Positions 43,801 to 58,916 of a stretch of 64,000 nucleotides of DNA are shown here, piece by piece. Numbering within the stretch: position 1 is the stretch's first letter; every line of letters starts with the position of its first letter. The position numbers and the translations under genes are program-made. This DNA comes from Ryuthela nishihirai. Lineage: Eukaryota; Arthropoda; Arachnida; Araneae; Heptathelidae. The notes under the pieces are model-generated. The model saw nothing but the letters and a program-made list of their open reading frames with translations, did not search any database and had not been told where the DNA came from. Where the stretch lies: NCBI GenBank assembly GCA_038380435.1, contig JAWZYU010000013.1:12785901-12849900 (forward strand), written 5' to 3'.

Positions 43801-46800
43801 CTGACCACTGCCTCAGTTAGATAGACATGACAATGCCCTACTAAGACCAAAGTCACTGCTGACCCCTGCCTCAGTTAGAGAGACATGACAGTGCCCTACT
43901 AAGACCAAAGTCACTGCTAACCACTGCCTCAGTTAGATAGACATGACAATACCCTACTAAGACCAAAGTCACTGCTGACCCCTGCCTCACTTAGAGAGAC
44001 ATGACAGTGCCCTACTAAGACCAAAGTCACTGCTGTCCCCTGCCTCAGTTAGAGAGACATGACAATGCCCTACTAAGACCAAAGTCACTGCTGACCACTG
44101 CCTCAGTTAGAGAGACATGACAATGCCCTACTAAGACCAAAGTCACTGCTGTCCCTGCCTCAGTTAGAGAGACATGACAATGCCCTACTAAGACCAAAGT
44201 CACTGCTGACCACTGCCTAAGTTAGAGAGACATGACAATGCCCTACTAAGACCAAAGTCACTGCTGTCCCCTGCCTCAGTTAGAGAGACATGACAGTGCC
44301 CTACTAAGACCAAAGTCAATGCTGACCACTGCCTCAGTTAGAGAGACATGACAATGCCCTACTAAGACCAAAGTCACTGCTGACCCCTGCCTCAGTTAGA
44401 GAGACATGACAGTGCCCTACTAAGACCAAAGTCACTGCTGACCACTGCCTCAGTTAGAGAGACATGACAATGCCCTACTAAGACCAAAGTCACTGCTGTC
44501 CCCTGCCTCAGTTAGAGAGACATGACAATGCCCTACTAAGACCAAAGTCACTGCTGTCCCCTGTCTCAGTTAGAGAGACATGACAATGCCCTACTAAGAC
44601 CAAAGTCACTGCTGTCCCCTGCCTCAGTTAGAGAGACATGACAATGCCCTACTAAGACCAAAGTCACTGCTGTCCCCTGCCTTAGTTAGAGAGACATGAC
44701 AATGCCCTACTAAGACCAAAGTCACTGCTGACCACTGCCTAAGTTAGAGAGACATGACAATGCCCTACTAAGACCAAAGTCACTGCTGTCCCTTGCCTCA
44801 GTTAGAGAGACATGACAATGCCCTACTAAGACCAAAGTCACTGCTGTCCCCTGCCTCAGTTAGAGAGACATGACAGTGCCCTACTAAGACAAAAGTCACT
44901 GCTGACCACTGCCTCAGTTAGAGAGACATGACAATGCCCTACTAAGACCAAAGTCACTGCTGTCCCCTGCCTCAGTTAGAGAGACATGACAGTGCCCTAC
45001 TAAGACAAAAGTCACTGCTGACCACTGCCTCAGTTAGAGAGACATGACAATGCCCTACTAAGACCAAAGTCACTGCTGTCCCCTGCCTCAGTTAGAGAGA
45101 CATGACAATGCCCTACTAAGACCAAAGTCACTGCTGACCACTGCCTAAGTTAGAGAGACATGACAATGCCCTACTAAGACCAAAGTCACTGCTGTCCCTT
45201 GCCTCAGTTAGAGAGACATGACAATGCCCTACTAAGACCAAAGTCACTGCTGTCCCCTGCCTCAGTTAGAGAGACATGACAGTGCCCTACTAAGACAAAA
45301 GTCACTGCTGACCACTGCCTCAGTTAGAGAGACATGACAATGCCCTACTAAGACCAAAGTCACTGCTGTCCCCTGCCTCAGTTAGAGAGACATGACAGTG
45401 CCCTACTAAGACAAAAGTCACTGCTGACCACTGCCTCAGTTAGAGAGACATGACAATGCCCTACTAAGACCAAAGTCACTGCTGTCCCCTGCCTCAGTTA
45501 GAGAGACATGACAATGCCCTACTAAGACCAAAGTCACTGCTGACCACTGCCTAAGTTAGAGAGACATGACAATGCCCTACTAAGACCAAAGTCACTGCTG
45601 TCCCCTGCCTCAGTTAGAGAGACATGACAATGCCCTACTAAGACCAAAGTCACTGCTGTCCCCTGTCTCAGTTAGAGAGACATGACAATGCCCTACTAAG
45701 ACCAAAGTCACTGCTGTCCCCTGCCTCAGTTAGAGAGACATGACAATGCCCTACTAAGACCAAAGTCACTGCTGTCCCCTGCCTTAGTTAGAGAGACATG
45801 ACAATGCCCTACTAAGACCAAAGTCACTGCTGACCACTGCCTAAGTTAGAGAGACATGACAATGCCCTACTAAGACCAAAGTCACTGCTGTCCCTTGCCT
45901 CAGTTAGAGAGACATGACAATGCCCTACTAAGACCAAAGTCACTGCTGTCCCCTGCCTCAGTTAGAGAGACATGACAGTGCCCTACTAAGACAAAAGTCA
46001 CTGCTGACCACTGCCTCAGTTAGAGAGACATGACAATGCCCTACTAAGACCAAAGTCACTGCTGTCCCCTGCCTCAGTTAGAGAGACATGACAGTGCCCT
46101 ACTAAGACCAACGTCACTGCTGACCACTGCCTCAGTTAGATAGACATGACAATGCCCTACTAAGACCAAAGTCACTGCTGACCCCTGCCTCAGAGAGACA
46201 TGACAGTGCCCTACTAAGACCAAAGTCACTGCTGACCACTGCCTCAGTTAGATAGACATGACAATACCCTACTAAGACCAAAGTCACTGCTGACCCCTGC
46301 CTCAGTTAGAGAGACATGACACTGCCCTATTAAGACCAAAGTCACTGCTGACCACTGCCTCAGTTAGAGAGACATGACACTGCCCTACTAAGACCAAAGT
46401 CACTGCTGACCCCTGCCTCAGTTAGAGAGACATGACAGTGCCCTACTAAGACCAAAGTCACTGCTGACCACTGCCTCAGTTAGAGAGACATGACAATGCC
46501 CTACTAAGACCAAAGTCACTGCTGTCCCCTGTCTCAGTTAGAGAGACATGACAATGCCCTACTAAGACCAAAGTCACTGCTGTCCCCTGCCTCAGTTAGA
46601 GAGACATGACAATGCCCTACTAAGACCAAAGTCACTGCTGTCCCCTGCCTTAGTTAGAGAGACATGACAATGCCCTACTAAGACCAAAGTCACTGCTGAC
46701 CACTGCCTAAGTTAGAGAGACATGACAATGCCCTACTAAGACCAAAGTCACTGCTGTCCCTTGCCTCAGTTAGAGAGACATGACAATGCCCTACTAAGAC

Positions 46801-49800
46801 CAAAGTCACTGCTGTCCCCTGTCTCAGTTAGAGAGACATGACAATGCCCTACTAAGACCAAAGTCACTGCTGTCCCCTGCCTCAGTTAGAGAGACATGAC
46901 AGTGCCCTACTAAGACAAAAGTCACTGCTGACCACTGCCTCAGTTAGAGAGACATGACAGTGCCCTACTAAGACCAACGTCACTGCTGACCACTGCCTCA
47001 GTTAGAGAGACATGACAATGCCCTACTAAGACCAAAGTCACTGCTGTCCCCTGTCTCAGTTAGAGAGACATGACAATGCCCTACTAAGACCAAAGTCACT
47101 GCTGTCCCCTGCCTCAGTTAGAGAGACATGACAATGCCCTACTAAGACCAAAGTCACTGCTGTCCCCTGCCTTAGTTAGAGAGACATGACAATGCCCTAC
47201 TAAGACCAAAGTCACTGCTGACCACTGCCTAAGTTAGAGAGACATGACAATGCCCTACTAAGACCAAAGTCACTGCTGTCCCTTGCCTCAGTTAGAGAGA
47301 CATGACAATGCCCTACTAAGACCAAAGTCACTGCTGTCCCCTGCCTCAGTTAGAGAGACATGACAATGCCCTACTAAGACCAAAGTCACTGCTGTCCCCT
47401 GCCTTAGTTAGAGAGACATGACAATGCCCTACTAAGACCAAAGTCACTGCTGTCCACTGCCTCAGTTAGAGAGACATGACAATGCCCTACTAAGACCAAA
47501 GTCACTGCTGTCCCCTGCCTCAGTTAGAGAGACATGACAGTGCCCTACTAAGACCAAAGTCACTGCTGTCCCCTGTCTCAGTTAGAGAGACATGACAATG
47601 CCCTACTAAGACCAAAGTCACTGCTGTCCCCTGCCTCAGTTAGAGAGACCTGACAGTGCCCTACTAAGACCAAAGTCAATGCTGACCACTGCCTCAGTTA
47701 GAGAGACATGACAATGCCCTACTAAGACCAAAGTCACTGCTGACCACTGCCTCAGTTAGAGAGACATGACAGTGCCCTACTAAGACCAACGTCACTGCTG
47801 ACCACTGCCTCAGTTAGATAGACATGACAATGCCCTACTAAGACCAAAGTCACTGCTGACCCCTGCCTCAGAGAGACATGACAGTGCCCTACTAAGACCA
47901 AAGTCACTGCTGACCACTGCCTCAGATAGACATGACAATACCCTACTAAGACCAAAGTCACTGCTGACCCCTGCCTCAGTTAGAGAGACATGACACTGCC
48001 CTACTAAGACCAAAGTCACTGCTGACCACTGCCTCAGTTAGAGAGACATGACACTGCCCTACTAAGACCAAAGTCACTGCTGACCCCTGCCTCAGTTAGA
48101 GAGACATGACAGTGCCCTACTAAGACCAAAGTCACTGCTGTCCCCTGCCTCAGTTAGAGAGACATGACAATGCCCTACTAAGACCAAAGTCACTGCTGTC
48201 CCCTGCCTCAGTTAGAGAGACATGACAATGCCCTACTAAGACCAAAGTCACTGCTGTCCCCTGCCTCAGTTAGAGAGACATGACAATGCCCTACTAAGAC
48301 CAAAGTCACTGCTGACCACTGCCTCAGTTAGAGACACATGACAATGCCCTACTAAGACCGAAGTCACTGCTGTCCCTTGCCTCAGTTAGAGAGACATGAC
48401 AATGCCCTACTAAGACCAAAGTCACTGCTGACCACTGCCTAAGTTAGAGAGACATGACAATGCCCTACTAAGACCAAAGTCACTGCTGTCCCCTGCCTCA
48501 GTTAGAGAGACATGACAGTGCCCTACTAAGACCAAAGTCAATACTGACCACTGCCTCAGTTAGAGAGACATGACAATGCCCTACTAAGACCAAAGTCACT
48601 GCTGACCACTGCCTCAGTTACAGAGACATGACAGTGCCCTACTAAGACCAAAGTCACTGCTGACCACTGCCTCAGTTAGAGAGACATGACAATGCCCTAC
48701 TAAAACCAAAGTCACTGCTGTCCCCTAGCTCAGTTAGAGAGACATGACAGTGCCCTACTAAGACCAAAGTCACTGCTGACCACTGCCTCAGTTAGAGAGA
48801 CATGACAATGCCCTACTAAGACCAAAGTCACTGCTCACCCCTGCCTCAGTTAGAGAGACATGACAGTGCCCTACTAAGACCAAAGTCACTGCTGACCACT
48901 GCCTCAGTTAGAGAGACATGACAATGCCCTAATAAGACCAAAGTCACTGCTGTCCCCTGCCTCAGTTAGAGAGACATGACAGTGCCCTACTAAGACCAAC
49001 GTCACTGCTGACCACTGCCTCAGTTAGATAGACATGACAATGCCCTACTAAGACCAAAGTCACTGCTGAACCCTGCCTGAGTTAGAGAGACATGACAGTG
49101 CCCTACTAAGACCAAAGTCACTGCTGACCACTGCCTCAGTTAGATAGACATGACAATACCCTACTAAGACCAAAGTCACTGCTGACCCCTGCCTCAGTTA
49201 GAGAGACATGACAATGCCCTACTAAGACCAAAGTCACTGCTGTCCCCTGCCTCAGTTAGAGAGACATGACAATGCTCTACTAAGACCAAAGTCACTGCTG
49301 TCCCCTGCCTCAGTTAGAGAGACATGACAATGCCCTACTAAGACCAAAGTCACTGCTGACCACTGCCTCAGTTAGAGAGACATGACAATGCCCTACTAAG
49401 ACCAAAGTCACTGCTGTCCCTGCCTCAGTTAGATAGACATGACAATACCCTACTAAGACCAAAGTCACTGCTGACCCCTGCCTCAGTTAGAGAGACATGA
49501 CAGTGCCCTACTAAGACCAAAGTCACTGCTGACCACTGCCTCAGTTAGAGAGACATGACAATGCCCTACTAAGACCAAAGTCAGTGATGTCCCCTGCCTC
49601 AGTTAGAGAGACATGACAATGCCCTACTAAGACCAAAGTCACTGCTGTCCCCTGCCTCAGTTAGAGAGACATGACAATGCTCTACTAAGACCAAAGTCAC
49701 TGCTGTCCCCTGCCTCAGTTAGAGAGACATGACAATGCCCTACTAAGACCAAAGTCACTGCTGACCACTGCCTCAGTTAGAGAGACATGACAATGCTCTA

Positions 49801-52800
49801 CTAAGACCAAAGTCACTGCTGTCCCTGCCTCATTTAGAGAGACATGACAATGCCCTACTAAGACCAAAGTCACTGCTGACCACTGCCTAAGTTAGAGAGA
49901 CATGACAATGCCCTACTAAGACCAAAGTCACTGCTGTCCCCTGCCTCAGTTAGAGAGACATGACAATGCCCTACTAAGACCAAAGTCACTGCTGTCCCCT
50001 GCCTCAGTTAGAGAGACATGACAATGCCCTACTAAGACCAAAGTCACTGCTGTCCCCTGCCTCAGTTAGAGAGACATGACAATGCGCTACTAAGACCAAA
50101 GTCACTGTTGTCCCCTGCCTCAGTTAGAGAGACATGACAATGCCCTACTAAGACCAAAGTCACTGCTGTCCCCTGCCTCAGTTAGAGAGACATGACAATG
50201 CCCTACTAAGACCAAAGTCACTGCTGACCACTGCCTCAGTTAGATAGACATGACAGTGCCCTACTAAGACCAACGTCACTGCTGACCACTGCCTCAGTTA
50301 GAGAGACATGACAGTGCCCTACTAAGACCAAAGTCAATGCTGACCACTGCCTCAGTTAGAGAGACATGACAATGCCCTACTAAGACCAAAGTCACTGCTG
50401 ACCACTGCCTCAGTTAGAGAGACATGACAATGCCCTACTAAGACCAAAGTCACTGCTGACCACTGCCTCAGTTAGAGAGACATGACAATGCCCTACTAAG
50501 ACCAAAGTCACTGCTGTCCCCTGCCTCAGTTAGAGAGACATGACAATGCCCTACTAAGACCAAAGTCACTGTTGTCCCCTGCCTCAGTTAGAGAGACATG
50601 ACAATGCCCTACTAAGACCAAAGTCACTGCTGTCCCCTGCCTCAGTTAGAGAGACATGACAATGCCCTACTAAGACCAAAGTCACTGCTGTGCCTCAGAG
50701 AGACATGACAGTGCCCTACTAAGACCAAAGTCACTGCTGACCACTGCCTCAGTTAAATAGACATGACAATGCCCTACTAAGACCAAAGTCACTGCTGACC
50801 CCTGCCTCAGTTAGAGAGACATGACAGTGCCCTACTAAGACCAAAGTCACTGCTGACCACTGCCTCAGTTAGAGAGACATGACAATACCCTACTAAGACC
50901 AAAGTCACTGCTGTCCCCTGCCTCAGTTAGAGAGACATGACAATGCCCTACTAAGACCAAAGTCACTGCTGTCCCCTGCCTCAGTTAGAGAGACATGACA
51001 ATGCCCTACTAAGACCAAAGTCACTGCTGTCCCCTGCCTCAGTTAGAGAGACATGACAATGCCCTACTAAGACCAAAGTCACTGCTGTCCCCTGCCTCAG
51101 TTAGAGAGACATGACAATGCCCTACTAAGACCAAAGTCACTGCTGTCCCCTGCCTCAGTTAGAGAGACATGACAATGCCCTACTAAGACCAAAGTCACTG
51201 CTGTCCACTGCCTCAGTTAGAGAGACATGACAATGCCCTACTAAGACCAAAGTCACTGCTGTCCCCTGCCTCAGTTAGAGAGACATGACAATGCCCTACT
51301 AAGACCAAAGTCACTACTGTCCCCTGCCTCAGTTAGAGAGACATGACAGTGCCCTACTAAGACCAAAGTCAATACTGACCACTGCCTCAGTTAGAGAGAC
51401 ATGACAATGCCCTACTAAGACCAAAGTCACTGCTGACCACTGCCTCAGTTAGAGAGACATGACAGTGCCCTACTAAGACCAAAGTCAATGCTGACCACTG
51501 CCTCAGTTAGAGAGACATGACAATGCCCTACTAAGACCAAAGTCACTGCTGACCACTGCCTCAGTTAGAGAGACATGACAATGCCCTACTAAGACCAAAG
51601 TCACTGCTGACCACTGCCTCAGTTAGAGAGACATGACAATGCCCTACTAAGACCAAAGTCACTGCTGTCCCCTGCCTCAGTTAGAGAGACATGACAGTGC
51701 CCTACTAAGACCAAAGTCACTGCTGTCCCCTGCCTCAGTTAGAGAGACATGACAGTGCCCTACTAAGACCAAAGTCAATGCTGACCACTGCCTCAGTTAG
51801 AGAGACATGACAATGCCCTACTAAGACCAAAGTCACTGCTGACCACTGCCTCAGTTAGAGAGACATGACAATGCCCTACTAAGACCAAAGTCACTGCTGA
51901 CCACTGCCTCAGTTAGAGAGACATGACAATGCCCTACTAAGACCAAAGTCACTGCTGACCACTGCCTAAGTTAGAGAGACATGACAATGCCCTACTAAGA
52001 CCAAAGTCACTGCTGTCCCCTGCCTCAGTTAGAGAGACATGACAGTGCCCTACTAAGACCAAACTCAATGCTGACCACTGCCTCAGTTAGAGAGACATGA
52101 CAGTGCCCTACTAAGACCAAAGTCACTGCTGACCACTGCCTCAGTTAGAGAGACATGACAATGCCCTACTAAAACCAAAGTCACTGCTGTCCCCTAGCTC
52201 AGTTAGAGAGACATGACAGTGCCCTACTAAGACCAAAGTCACTGCTGTCCCCTGCCTCAGTTAGAGAGACATGACAATGCCCTACTAAGACCAAAGTCAC
52301 TGCTGTCCCCTGCCTCAGTTAGAGAGACATGACAGTGCCCTACTAAGACCAAAGTCACTGCTGTCCCCTGCCTCAGTTAGAGAGACATGACAATGCCCTA
52401 CTAAGACCAAAGTCACTGCTGTACCCTGCCTCAGTTAGAGAGACATGACAGTGCCCTACTAAGACCAAAGTCACTGCTGACCACTGCCTCAGTTAGAGAG
52501 ACATGACAATACCCTACTAAGACCAAAGTCACTGCTGTCCCTTGCCTCAGTTAGAGAGACATGACAATGCCCTACTAAGACCAAAGTCACTGCTGTCCCG
52601 TGCCTCAGTTAGAGAGACATGACAATGCCCTACTAAGACGAAAGTCACTGCTGTCCCCTGCCTCAGTTAGAGAGACATGACAATGCCCTACTAAGACCAA
52701 AGTCACTGCTGTCCCCTGCCTCAGTTAGAGAGACATGACAATGCCCTACTAAGACCAAAGTCACTGCTGTCCCCTGCCTAAGTTAGAGAGACATCACAAT

Positions 52801-55800
52801 GCCCTACTAAGACCAAAGTCACTGCTGTCCCCTGCCTAAGTTAGAGAGACATGACAATGCCCTACTAAGACCAAAGTCACTGCTGTCCCCTGCCTCAGTT
52901 AGAGAGACATGACAATGCCCTACTAAGACCAAAGTCACTGCTGTCCCCTGCCTCAGTTAGAGAGACATGACAATGCCCTACTAAGACCAAAGTCACTGCT
53001 GTCCCCTGCCTCAGTTAGAGAGACATGACAATGCGCTACTAAGACCAAAGTCACTGTTGTCCCCTGCCTCAGTTAGAGAGACATGACAATGCCCTACTAA
53101 GACCAAAGTCACTGCTGTCCCCTGCCTCAGTTAGAGAGACATGACAATGCCCTACTAAGACCAAAGTCACTGCTGACCACTGCCTCAGTTAGATAGACAT
53201 GACAGTGCCCTACTAAGACCAACGTCACTGCTGACCACTGCCTCAGTTAGAGAGACATGACAGTGCCCTACTAAGACCAAAGTCACTGCTGACCACTGCC
53301 TCAGTTAGAGAGACATGACAATGCCCTACTAAGACCAAAGTCACTGCTGACCACTGCCTAAGTTAGAGAGACATGACAATGCCCTACTAAGACCAAAGTC
53401 ACTGCTGTCCCCTGCCTCAGAGAGACATGACAGTGCCCTACTAAGACCAAAGTCAATGCTGACCACTGCCTCAGTTAGATAGACATGACAATGCCCTACT
53501 AAGACCAAAGTCACTGCTGACCCCTGCCTCAGTTAGAGAGACATGACAGTGCCCTACTAAGACCAAAGTCACTGCTGACCACTGCCTCAGTTAGATAGAC
53601 ATGACAATACCCTACTAAGACCAAAGTCACTGCTGACCCCTGCCTCAGTTAGAGAGACATGACAGTGCCCTACTAAGACCAAAGTCAGTGATGTCCCCTG
53701 CCTCAGTTAGAGAGACATGACAATGCCCTACTAAGACCAAAGTCACTGCTGTCCCCTGCCTCAGTTAGAGAGACATGACAATGCTCTACTAAGACCAAAG
53801 TCACTGCTGTCCCCTGCCTCAGTTAGAGAGACATGACAATGCCCTACTAAGACCAAAGTCAGTGATGTCCCCTGCCTCAGTTAGAGAGACATGACAATGC
53901 CCTACTAAGACCAAAGTCACTGCTGTCCCCTGCCTCAGTTAGAGAGACATGACAATGCTCTACTAAGACCAAAGTCACTGCTGTCCCCTGCCTCAGTTAG
54001 AGAGACATGACAATGCCCTACTAAGACCAAAGTCACTGCTGTCCCCTGCCTCAGTTAGAGAGACATGACAATGCTCTACTAAGACCAAAGTCACTGCTGT
54101 CCCCTGCCTCAGTTAGAGAGACATGACAATGCCCTACTAAGACCAAAGTCACTGCTGACCACTGCCTCAGTTAGAGAGACATGACAATGCCCTACTAAGA
54201 CCAAAGTCACTGCTGTCCCTGCCTCAGTTAGAGAGACATGACAATGCCCTACTAAGACCAAAGTCACTGCTGACCACTGCCTAAGTTAGAGAGACATGAC
54301 AATGCCCTACTAAGACCAAAGTCACTGCTGTCCCCTGCCTCAGTTAGAGAGACATGACAGTGCCCTACTAAGACCAAAGTCAATGCTGACCACTGCCTCA
54401 GTTAGAGAGACATGACAATGCCCTACTAAGACCAAAGTCACTGCTGACCACTGCCTCAGTTAGAGAGACATGACAATGCCCTACTAAGACCAAAGTCACT
54501 GCTGACCACTGCCTCAGTTAGAGAGACATGACAATGCCCTACTAAGACCAAAGTCACTGCTGTCCCCTGCCTCAGTTAGAGAGACATGACAATGCCCTAC
54601 TAAGACCAAAGTCACTGTTGTCCCCTGCCTCAGTTAGAGAGACATGACAATGCCCTACTAAGACCAAAGTCACTGCTGTCCCCTGCCTCAGTTAGAGAGA
54701 CATGACAATGCCCTACTAAGACCAAAGTCACTGCTGTGCCTCAGAGAGACATGACAGTGCCCTACTAAGACCAAAGTCACTGCTGACCACTGCCTCAGTT
54801 AAATAGACATGACAATGCCCTACTAAGACCAAAGTCACTGCTGACCCCTGCCTCAGTTAGAGAGACATGACAGTGCCCTACTAAGACCAAAGTCACTGCT
54901 GACCACTGCCTCAGTTAGAGAGACATGACAATACCCTACTAAGACCAAAGTCACTGCTGTCCCCTGCCTCAGTTAGAGAGACATGACAATGCCCTACTAA
55001 GACCAAAGTCACTGCTGTCCCCTGCCTCAGTTAGAGAGACATGACAATGCCCTACTAAGACCAAAGTCACTGCTGTCCCCTGCCTCAGTTAGAGAGACAT
55101 GACAATGCCCTACTAAGACCAAAGTCACTGCTGTCCACTGCCTCAGTTAGAGAGACATGACAATGCCCTACTAAGACCAAAGTCACTGCTGTCCCCTGCC
55201 TCAGTTAGAGAGACATGACAATGCCCTACTAAGACCAAAGTCACTACTGTCCCCTGCCTCAGTTAGGGAGACATGACAGTGCCCTACTAAGACCAAAGTC
55301 AATACTGACCACTGCCTCAGTTAGAGAGACATGACAATGCCCTACTAAGACCAAAGTCACTGCTGACCACTGCCTCAGTTAGAGAGACATGACAGTGCCC
55401 TACTAAGACCAAAGTCAATGCTGACCACTGCCTCAGTTAGAGAGACATGATAATGCCCTACTAAGACCAAAGTCACTGCTGACCACTGCCTCAGTTAGAG
55501 AGACATGACAATGCCCTACTAAGACCAAAGTCACTGCTGACCACTGCCTCAGTTAGAGAGACATGACAATGCCCTACTAAGACCAAAGTCACTGCTGTCC
55601 CCTGCCTCAGTTAGAGAGACATGACAGTGCCCTACTAAGACCAAAGTCACTGCTGTCCCCTGCCTCAGTTAGAGAGACATGACAGTGCCCTACTAAGACC
55701 AAAGTCAATGCTGACCACTGCCTCAGTTAGAGAGACATGACAATGCCCTACTAAGACCAAAGTCACTGTTGACCACTGCCTCAGTTAGAGAGACATGACA

Positions 55801-57932
55801 ATGCCCTACTAAGACCAAAGTCACTGCTGACCACTGCCTCAGTTAGAGAGACATGACAATGCCCTACTAAGACCAAAGTCACTGCTGTCCCCTGCCTCAG
55901 TTAGAGAGACATGACAATGCCCTACTAAGACCAAAGTCACTGCTGTCCCCTGCCTCAGTTAGAGAGACATGACAGTGCCCTACTAAGACCAAAGTCACTG
56001 CTGACCACTGCCTCAGTTAGAGAGACATGACAATGACCTAATAAGACCAAAGTCACTGATGTCCCCTGCCTCAGTTAGAGAGACATGACAATGCCCTACT
56101 AAGACCAAAGTCACTGCTGTCCCCTGCCTCAGTTAGAGAGACATGACAATGCCCTACTAAGACCAAAGTCACTGCTGACCCCTGCCTCAGTTAGAGAGAC
56201 ATGACAGTGCCCTACTAAGACCAAAGTCACTGCTGACCACTGCCTCAGTTAGAGAGACATGACAATGCCCTACTAAGACCAAAGTCACTGATGTCCCCTG
56301 CCTCAGTTAGAGAGACATGACAATGCCCTACTAAGACGAAAGTCACTGCTGTCCCCTGCCTCAGTTAGAGAGACATGACAATGCTCTACTAAGACCAAAG
56401 TCACTGCTGTCCCCTGCCTCAGTTAGAGAGACATGACAGTGCCCTACTAAGACCAAAGTCAATGCTGACCATTGCCTCAGTTAGAGAGACATGACAATGC
56501 CCTACTAAGACCAAAGTCACTGCTGACCCCTGCCTCAGTTAGAGAGACATGACAGTGCCCTACTAAGACCAAAGTCACTGCTGACCACTGCCTCAGTTAG
56601 AGAGACATGACAATGACCTACTAAGACCAAAGTCACTGCTGTCCCCTGCCTCAGTTAGAGAGACATGACAATGCCCTACTAAGACCAAAGTCACTGCTGT
56701 CCCCTGCCTCAGTTAGAGAGACATGACAATGCCCTACTAAGACCAAAGTCACTGCTGACCACTGCCTCAGTTAGAGAGATATGGCAATGCCCTACTAAGA
56801 CAAAAGTCACTGCTGTCCCCTGCCTCAGTTAGAGAGACACGACAGTGCCCTACTAAGACCAAAGTCACTGCTGTCCCCTGCCTCAGTTAGAGAGACATGA
56901 CAATGCCCTACTAAGACCAAAGTCACTGCTGACCCCTGCCTCAGTTAGAGAGACATGACAGTGCCCTACTAAGACCAAAATCACTGCTGACCACTGCCTC
57001 AGTTAGAGAGACATGACAATGCCCTACTAAGACCAAAGTCACTGCTGACCACTGCCTCAGTTAGATAGACATGACAATGCCCTACTAAGACCGAAGTCAT
57101 TGCTGACCCCTGCCTCAGTTAGAGAGACATGACAATGCCCTACTAAGACCAAAGTCACTGCTGTCCCCTGCCTCAGTTAGAGAGACATGACAATGCCCTA
57201 CTAAGACCAAAGTCACTGCTGTCCCCTGCCTCAGTTAGAGAGACATGACAATGCCCTACTAAGACCAAAGTCACTGCTGACCCCTGCCTCAGTTAGAGAG
57301 ACATGACAATGCCCTACTAAGACCAAAGTCACTGCTGACCCCTGCCTCAGTTAGATAGACATGACAATGCCCTACTAAGACCAAAGTCACTGCTGTCCCC
57401 TGCCTCAGAGAGACATTACAGTGCCCTACTAAGACCAAAGTCACTGCTGACCACTGCGTCAGTTAGATAGACATGACAATGCCCTACTAAGACCAAAGTC
57501 ACTGCTGACCCCTGCCTCAGTTAGAGAGACATGACAGTGCCCTACTAAGACCAAAGTCACTGCTGACCCCTGCCTCAGTTAGAGAGACATGACAGTGCCC
57601 TACTAAGACCAAAGTCACTGCTGACCCCTGCCTCAGTTAGAGAGACATGACAGTGCCCTACTAAGACCAAAGTCACTGCTGTCCCCTGCCTCAGTTAGAG
57701 AGACATGACAGTGCCCTACTAAGACCAAAGTCACTGCTGACCCCTGCCTCAGTTAGAGAGACATGACAATGCCCTACTAAGACCAAAGTCACTGCTGTCC
57801 CCTGCCTCAGTTAGAGAGACATGAAAGTGCCCTACTAAGACCAAAGTCACTGCTGACCACTGCCTCAGTTAGAGAGACATGACAGTGCCCTACTAAGACC
57901 AAAGTCACTGCTGACCACTGCCTCAGTTAGAG
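34814..57932 (+). repeat. 58-bp satellite, right block, about 400 monomers
   Basis: Continuous head-to-tail 58-bp monomers over 23.1 kb, same orientation as the left block. Common variants: CTGACCACTGCC against CTGTCCCCTGCC, ATGACAATG against ATGACAGTG, GATAGAC for GAGAGAC, and a 54-bp form lacking TTAG. Rare variants recur at fixed large offsets, which shows multi-kilobase duplication. No open frame longer than about 70 codons crosses it, and no unique sequence separates the units. It ends at GTTAGAGCTAACACAATACG, where unique DNA begins. Confidence 0.97.
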
Positions 57933-58883
57933 CTAACACAATACGCGAAGACTGCCCTATTGGAAGGGTCACTAGCTGCCTAACCACTTATATCAGTTAA
58001 GGCAGTATTGACGCTTTAAGGGCGACCTCGCTTGCCACTCACGAAATAGAGCAGACAAAAAAAACGTCTTCAGGAAAAATCAAATTCGTTGTTGTGTTAA
58101 AATAGCACGTTCGCCTTTCGAAGATGTACAACATGACGATACTTAATTGCGATTCAAGTCCCATAACATAATCTGTTCCTAAATGGACAGAATTATCTTC
58201 TGATGATTTATTTTTATGTTTTCCTTTGAACACTGTTTGGGAACTTTTCATAAAGTTTATTCAAAGGTCACAGCTTTCTTAAAAAATGGCTTCAGGGAGG
58301 AATCAAAATATTAAAACTCTTTCATCACAAGAATGGGATTTATTCTTGTCTTACGTTTTCTAAAAAATTATCTCTGTAAAGAACGAATCATCTGAAAATA
58401 ACAAAAAGGCACACGATATTAAATATTTCGAAGATTTACTGCAATTATCACAAAGGAAAATAGAACTCCTGATATAAATATTTCTCATTCGTAAAATCAA
58501 CTTCTGATACAAAGGAAATCATATCAGAGAGCAGTGGACATCAGTTATTTGGATAAAAAAAGAATTTGGTGCGTTACACAAAAAATTTCAGTTATTTTTT
58601 ATCAGACAAAAAAAAACTGAATATTTTCCATTGATAGTGTTGTCGATGATGCTTAGACAGCAAGTGAAATTAATCCCCGAAGAATTATAAAACTCATTCG
58701 TTTCCAAAAATAGTTAAAAACTAAAATTTCTGTTTGTTTATTTTCATCTAGGAGTTCTCTTATCTATTTGAATCGTCTATTTTTAGTAAAATGTTAAAGT
58801 ATATTACAACACAGCAAAATTTAAAAACAAAAATACGAAATTTAAAGATCAGTTCGATATTTGACCAGGTACCAAAGATGTTT
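57933..58883. other. AT-rich DNA between satellite and LINE
   Basis: No recognisable gene; a 70-codon minus frame at 58039-58251 has no domain. Confidence 0.45.
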
Positions 58884-58895
58884 CTTTTTAAATCA
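58884..58895 (+). repeat. TSD of LINE copy 2 (3' side)
   Basis: CTTTTTAAATCA, repeated exactly at 62430-62441. Its right edge touches the GAT-rich tail of the LINE. Confidence 0.85.
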
Positions 58896-58916
58896 TCATC
58901 CTCAAGCAGCCATGGG

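Noticed and set aside
42661..48019. 69-codon minus-strand frames with identical sequence as duplicated genes
   Set aside because: They are translations of the satellite. Their identity reflects the 5091-base block duplication.
29738..57932. CRISPR array
   Set aside because: Units are head-to-tail without unique spacers, the monomer is 58 bp, and the setting is eukaryotic.
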